From Bacteroidales bacterium UBA3742 (lineage in GTDB: Bacteria; Bacteroidota; Bacteroidia; Bacteroidales; Paludibacteraceae): a DNA stretch of 33,443 bases. The position numbers were made by a program, and so were the translations under genes. The first letter of the stretch is position 1, and the number at the start of each line of letters is the position of its first letter. A model generated the notes under the pieces. That model was not told the origin of the DNA and did not search any database. It was given only the letters and a program-made list of their open reading frames with translations. The stretch spans positions 1 through 33,443 of the forward strand of contig DFGU01000073.1 in assembly GCA_002371785.1 (NCBI GenBank). Reading direction: 5' to 3'. Below are positions 31,832 through 33,443 of the stretch, one piece after another.

Positions 31832-32778
31832 AGCCTTACATTATCCACCCACAGCGTATTCCCCACGCATCCGGTGAAGGGCGGTAGGCAACCGGAGGAG
31901 ATCATGATGATGATATGCGTTGGTTCTACATCCGCGCGGAAACCTTTCTCCTCTACGAACACCATCCGTCCGCTCTTGTTGCGGGCCTTGTGGGTCTTGC
32001 GGCTCAGTGCCTCCCAGGGCTTGTAATTCGGTTGCGACGTGATATCGCCGTATCGCACATCCAGGCGATGGTTGTTCACCCAGTTCTGCGTACTCTTGGT
32101 GATACGCTCCGTAGCCGTTCCGACACGATAGGCAAAGATGCGTCCGTTCTCTTCCCAGCGATGCTGGAGCAGCAGGATGATTTGCGCGGCATCGTGTTCG
32201 TTCGGACGTTTTGAAACGGTCGTGCCGTTGGCGTAGGTCACCTCGCCATTCAGGATCTTGGCTTTGTAGTCCAGCATCAGGGCTACGGGTCGTTTGCGGA
32301 ACGGCACACCCATATTGATCGCTGCGCGAGGATCGGTGGTGAACTCGGTGGTCATGGGATCGGCAGCGACGCCGGTAAAGACGCTTCCCGTGGCTACGGC
32401 ATTGAAATTGATGCCGATAGCACCTATCTGATGCAGTTTGGTCTCCATCCTACAGCAATAGCCATTACCGCGTTTCTCCGGCGTGACCGGTACGGTGACC
32501 GTCTCCACGCCCAGCACCTTGGCATAGGCATTGCTCGTCCCCCAGGGCGAGTTACCGCGTTTAGGTAGCGGGGTAGGACCCTGAATGGTCTCGCGCGGAC
32601 CAATCGAGTAGTGCGCCTTGGTCTCGCCGCCCAGGATAAACGACTCCTTGATATAACGTGTAGCCCACGAATCGAAATTGCCGAATGGCATCATCTCGGT
32701 TTTCTCCTCCGCGTGCGCGAGCACGTACGTGCATGCGCATACGAACATTATAATATATAGCTTCTTTCGAAACATCAT
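31822..32778 (-). CDS. PCMD-domain secreted protein
   Basis: The 318-residue protein has a signal peptide (MMFRKKLYIIMFVCACTYVLAHAEE, cleavage near residue 23). The rest matches the Bacteroidota PCMD (putative carbohydrate metabolism) domain as I recall it: MPFGNFDSWATRYIKES, SPWGTSNAYAKVLGVETVTV, PEKRGNGYCCRMET, ATGSVFTGV, MGVPFRKRPVALMLDYKAKI and the closing NTLWVDNVRLVY. Members are beta-sandwich proteins of unknown ligand, sometimes linked to glycan use. The ATG at 32778 overlaps the dapA stop by 4 bp (ATGA), so translation is probably coupled. The signal-peptide DNA is a long alternating purine-pyrimidine tract (32721-32743). Confidence 0.8.
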   Translation of the reverse strand: MMFRKKLYIIMFVCACTYVLAHAEEKTEMMPFGNFDSWATRYIKESFILGGETKAHYSIGPRETIQGPTPLPKRGNSPWGTSNAYAKVLGVETVTVPVTPEKRGNGYCCRMETKLHQIGAIGINFNAVATGSVFTGVAADPMTTEFTTDPRAAINMGVPFRKRPVALMLDYKAKILNGEVTYANGTTVSKRPNEHDAAQIILLLQHRWEENGRIFAYRVGTATERITKSTQNWVNNHRLDVRYGDITSQPNYKPWEALSRKTHKARNKSGRMVFVEEKGFRADVEPTHIIIMISSGCLPPFTGCVGNTLWVDNVRLVY

Positions 32779-33443
32779 TTGTTCAATCGAATCAATTCTT
32801 CTTCTATCTCAGTTTGTACGGATGCGCTATTCGGCACCAGCGGTAGGCGCAAGGCATTCGCGATCACGCCCTGTTTGGCCAGTACGGTCTTGATGCCCGA
32901 CGGGTTGCCTTCGCAAAAGAGCAGCCGAATCATATTGGCATAACGGGCTTGCAAGGCAGCGTCCTTCTCATGAACGATCCGGTGGAAGTCGGCCTCAAAG
33001 GCGTTGCTGGCTACGGAAATCAAACCTGCAGCTCCTGCTTCCATCAGTTCGCAAGCGATACCGTCATCGCCGCTAATAACGAGGAGTTCTGATGGCTGAT
33101 GGCTGATGGCTGATAGCTCAATCAAATGCTTTATTTGCTCCACGTTGCCGCTGGCTTCCTTGATGCCCATGATCTTGTCGGGATGCGCCTCGTAGATACG
33201 CATGACGGTCTCGGGTAGCAGGTTCACACCGGTGCGTCCGGGTACGTTGTATAGGATCACCGGCACGGGCGAAGCCTCGGCCACTGCGCTGAAATGGCGG
33301 AAGAGTCCTTCCTGCGAGGGCTTGTTGTAGTACGGGCAAACCGAGAGGATGGCCGCATAGTTCTCGAGCAGCTCATCGTGCATTGTTTGCAGTTTCTCGC
33401 ATACCGTGGCGGTGCAATTGCCACCCACGCCCAGCACGAGTGG
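32775..33443 (-). CDS. dapA: 4-hydroxy-tetrahydrodipicolinate synthase (5' end beyond window)
   Basis: The frame is open to the right edge, so about 70 N-terminal residues are missing. The visible part is DapA: LVLGVGGNCTATV, VCPYYNKPSQEGLFRHF (active-site Tyr in PYYNKPSQ), VPVILYNVPGRTGVNL, the Schiff-base Lys in IMGIKEASGN, VISGDDG and ISVASNAF. It condenses pyruvate with aspartate semialdehyde in the lysine/diaminopimelate pathway. After IKHLIEL the sequence AISHQPSE is encoded by a 7-bp repeat and appears to be an insertion of about eight residues relative to E. coli DapA. It overlaps the PCMD gene by 4 bp. Confidence 0.93.
   Translation of the reverse strand, partial: PLVLGVGGNCTATVCEKLQTMHDELLENYAAILSVCPYYNKPSQEGLFRHFSAVAEASPVPVILYNVPGRTGVNLLPETVMRIYEAHPDKIMGIKEASGNVEQIKHLIELSAISHQPSELLVISGDDGIACELMEAGAAGLISVASNAFEADFHRIVHEKDAALQARYANMIRLLFCEGNPSGIKTVLAKQGVIANALRLPLVPNSASVQTEIEEELIRLNK
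33091..33118 (-). repeat. Four-unit 7-bp tandem repeat inside dapA
   Basis: In plus-strand notation three perfect GATGGCT units and one GATAGCT. Read on the coding strand it gives LSAISHQPS. The unit is close to the GGCTAAT/GGCTAAA unit at 1664-1712. Confidence 0.92.

Overview
This window is chromosomal DNA of a member of the Bacteroidota, most likely an uncultured gut-type Bacteroidales. Four things point there. At least nine promoters have the Bacteroidota form (TTG or TTTG, exactly 20 bp, then TAnnTTTG). Shine-Dalgarno sites are absent from nearly all genes. Many proteins belong to families largely confined to the phylum (DUF4837, PCMD, type IX secretion plug, T9SS cargo). The infC-rpmI-rplT, dapA and pssA products are also typical of the order. 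Family-level placement cannot be made from this sequence alone.

Left part (1-12964): a DUF4837 lipoprotein runs off the left edge and is divergent from a plus-strand surface-polysaccharide cluster. The cluster holds a NodB-like deacetylase, a membrane sugar-1-phosphate transferase, a large FAD/4Fe-4S 2-hydroxyacid dehydrogenase (YdiJ type), WlbA/WbpB (UDP-GlcNAcA 3-dehydrogenase), two tandem Wza-type export lipoproteins, a Wzc-type tyrosine kinase with Tyr/Gly-rich sequence at both ends, and an esterase-LysM fusion. No flippase, polymerase or ordinary glycosyltransferase is present, so this is only part of an assembly pathway.

Middle part (12961-25786): mostly minus strand. It contains a T9SS plug (DUF5103) protein, tRNA-Thr(CGT) followed by a decayed second copy, tRNA-Val(TAC), a PAP2 phosphatase with an 11-residue repeat insert, two large IgGFc-binding/PKD surface proteins flanking an OmpA-barrel protein, a secreted endonuclease I with a T9SS-like tail, and pssA. 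T9SS cargo next to a Wbp-pathway enzyme recalls the Porphyromonas gingivalis system, in which a Wbp/Vim-made sugar links cargo to LPS.

Right part (25836-33443): an AmpG-like transporter, a PpiD-like chaperone with an apparently shortened parvulin domain, an OB-fold-like lipoprotein, the infC-rpmI-rplT operon (infC seems to start at AUA behind a strong Shine-Dalgarno), a PCMD protein, and dapA running off the right edge.

The most unusual signal is a set of degenerate tandem repeats of period 7 or 8. They sit at gene junctions (1664-1712, 3209-3257, 7206-7261, about 15642-15690, 25804-25851, 31784-31831), often supply stop or start codons, and recur in frame inside dapA (33091-33118). A 16/17-bp relative lies inside the PAP2 gene (15037-15187).
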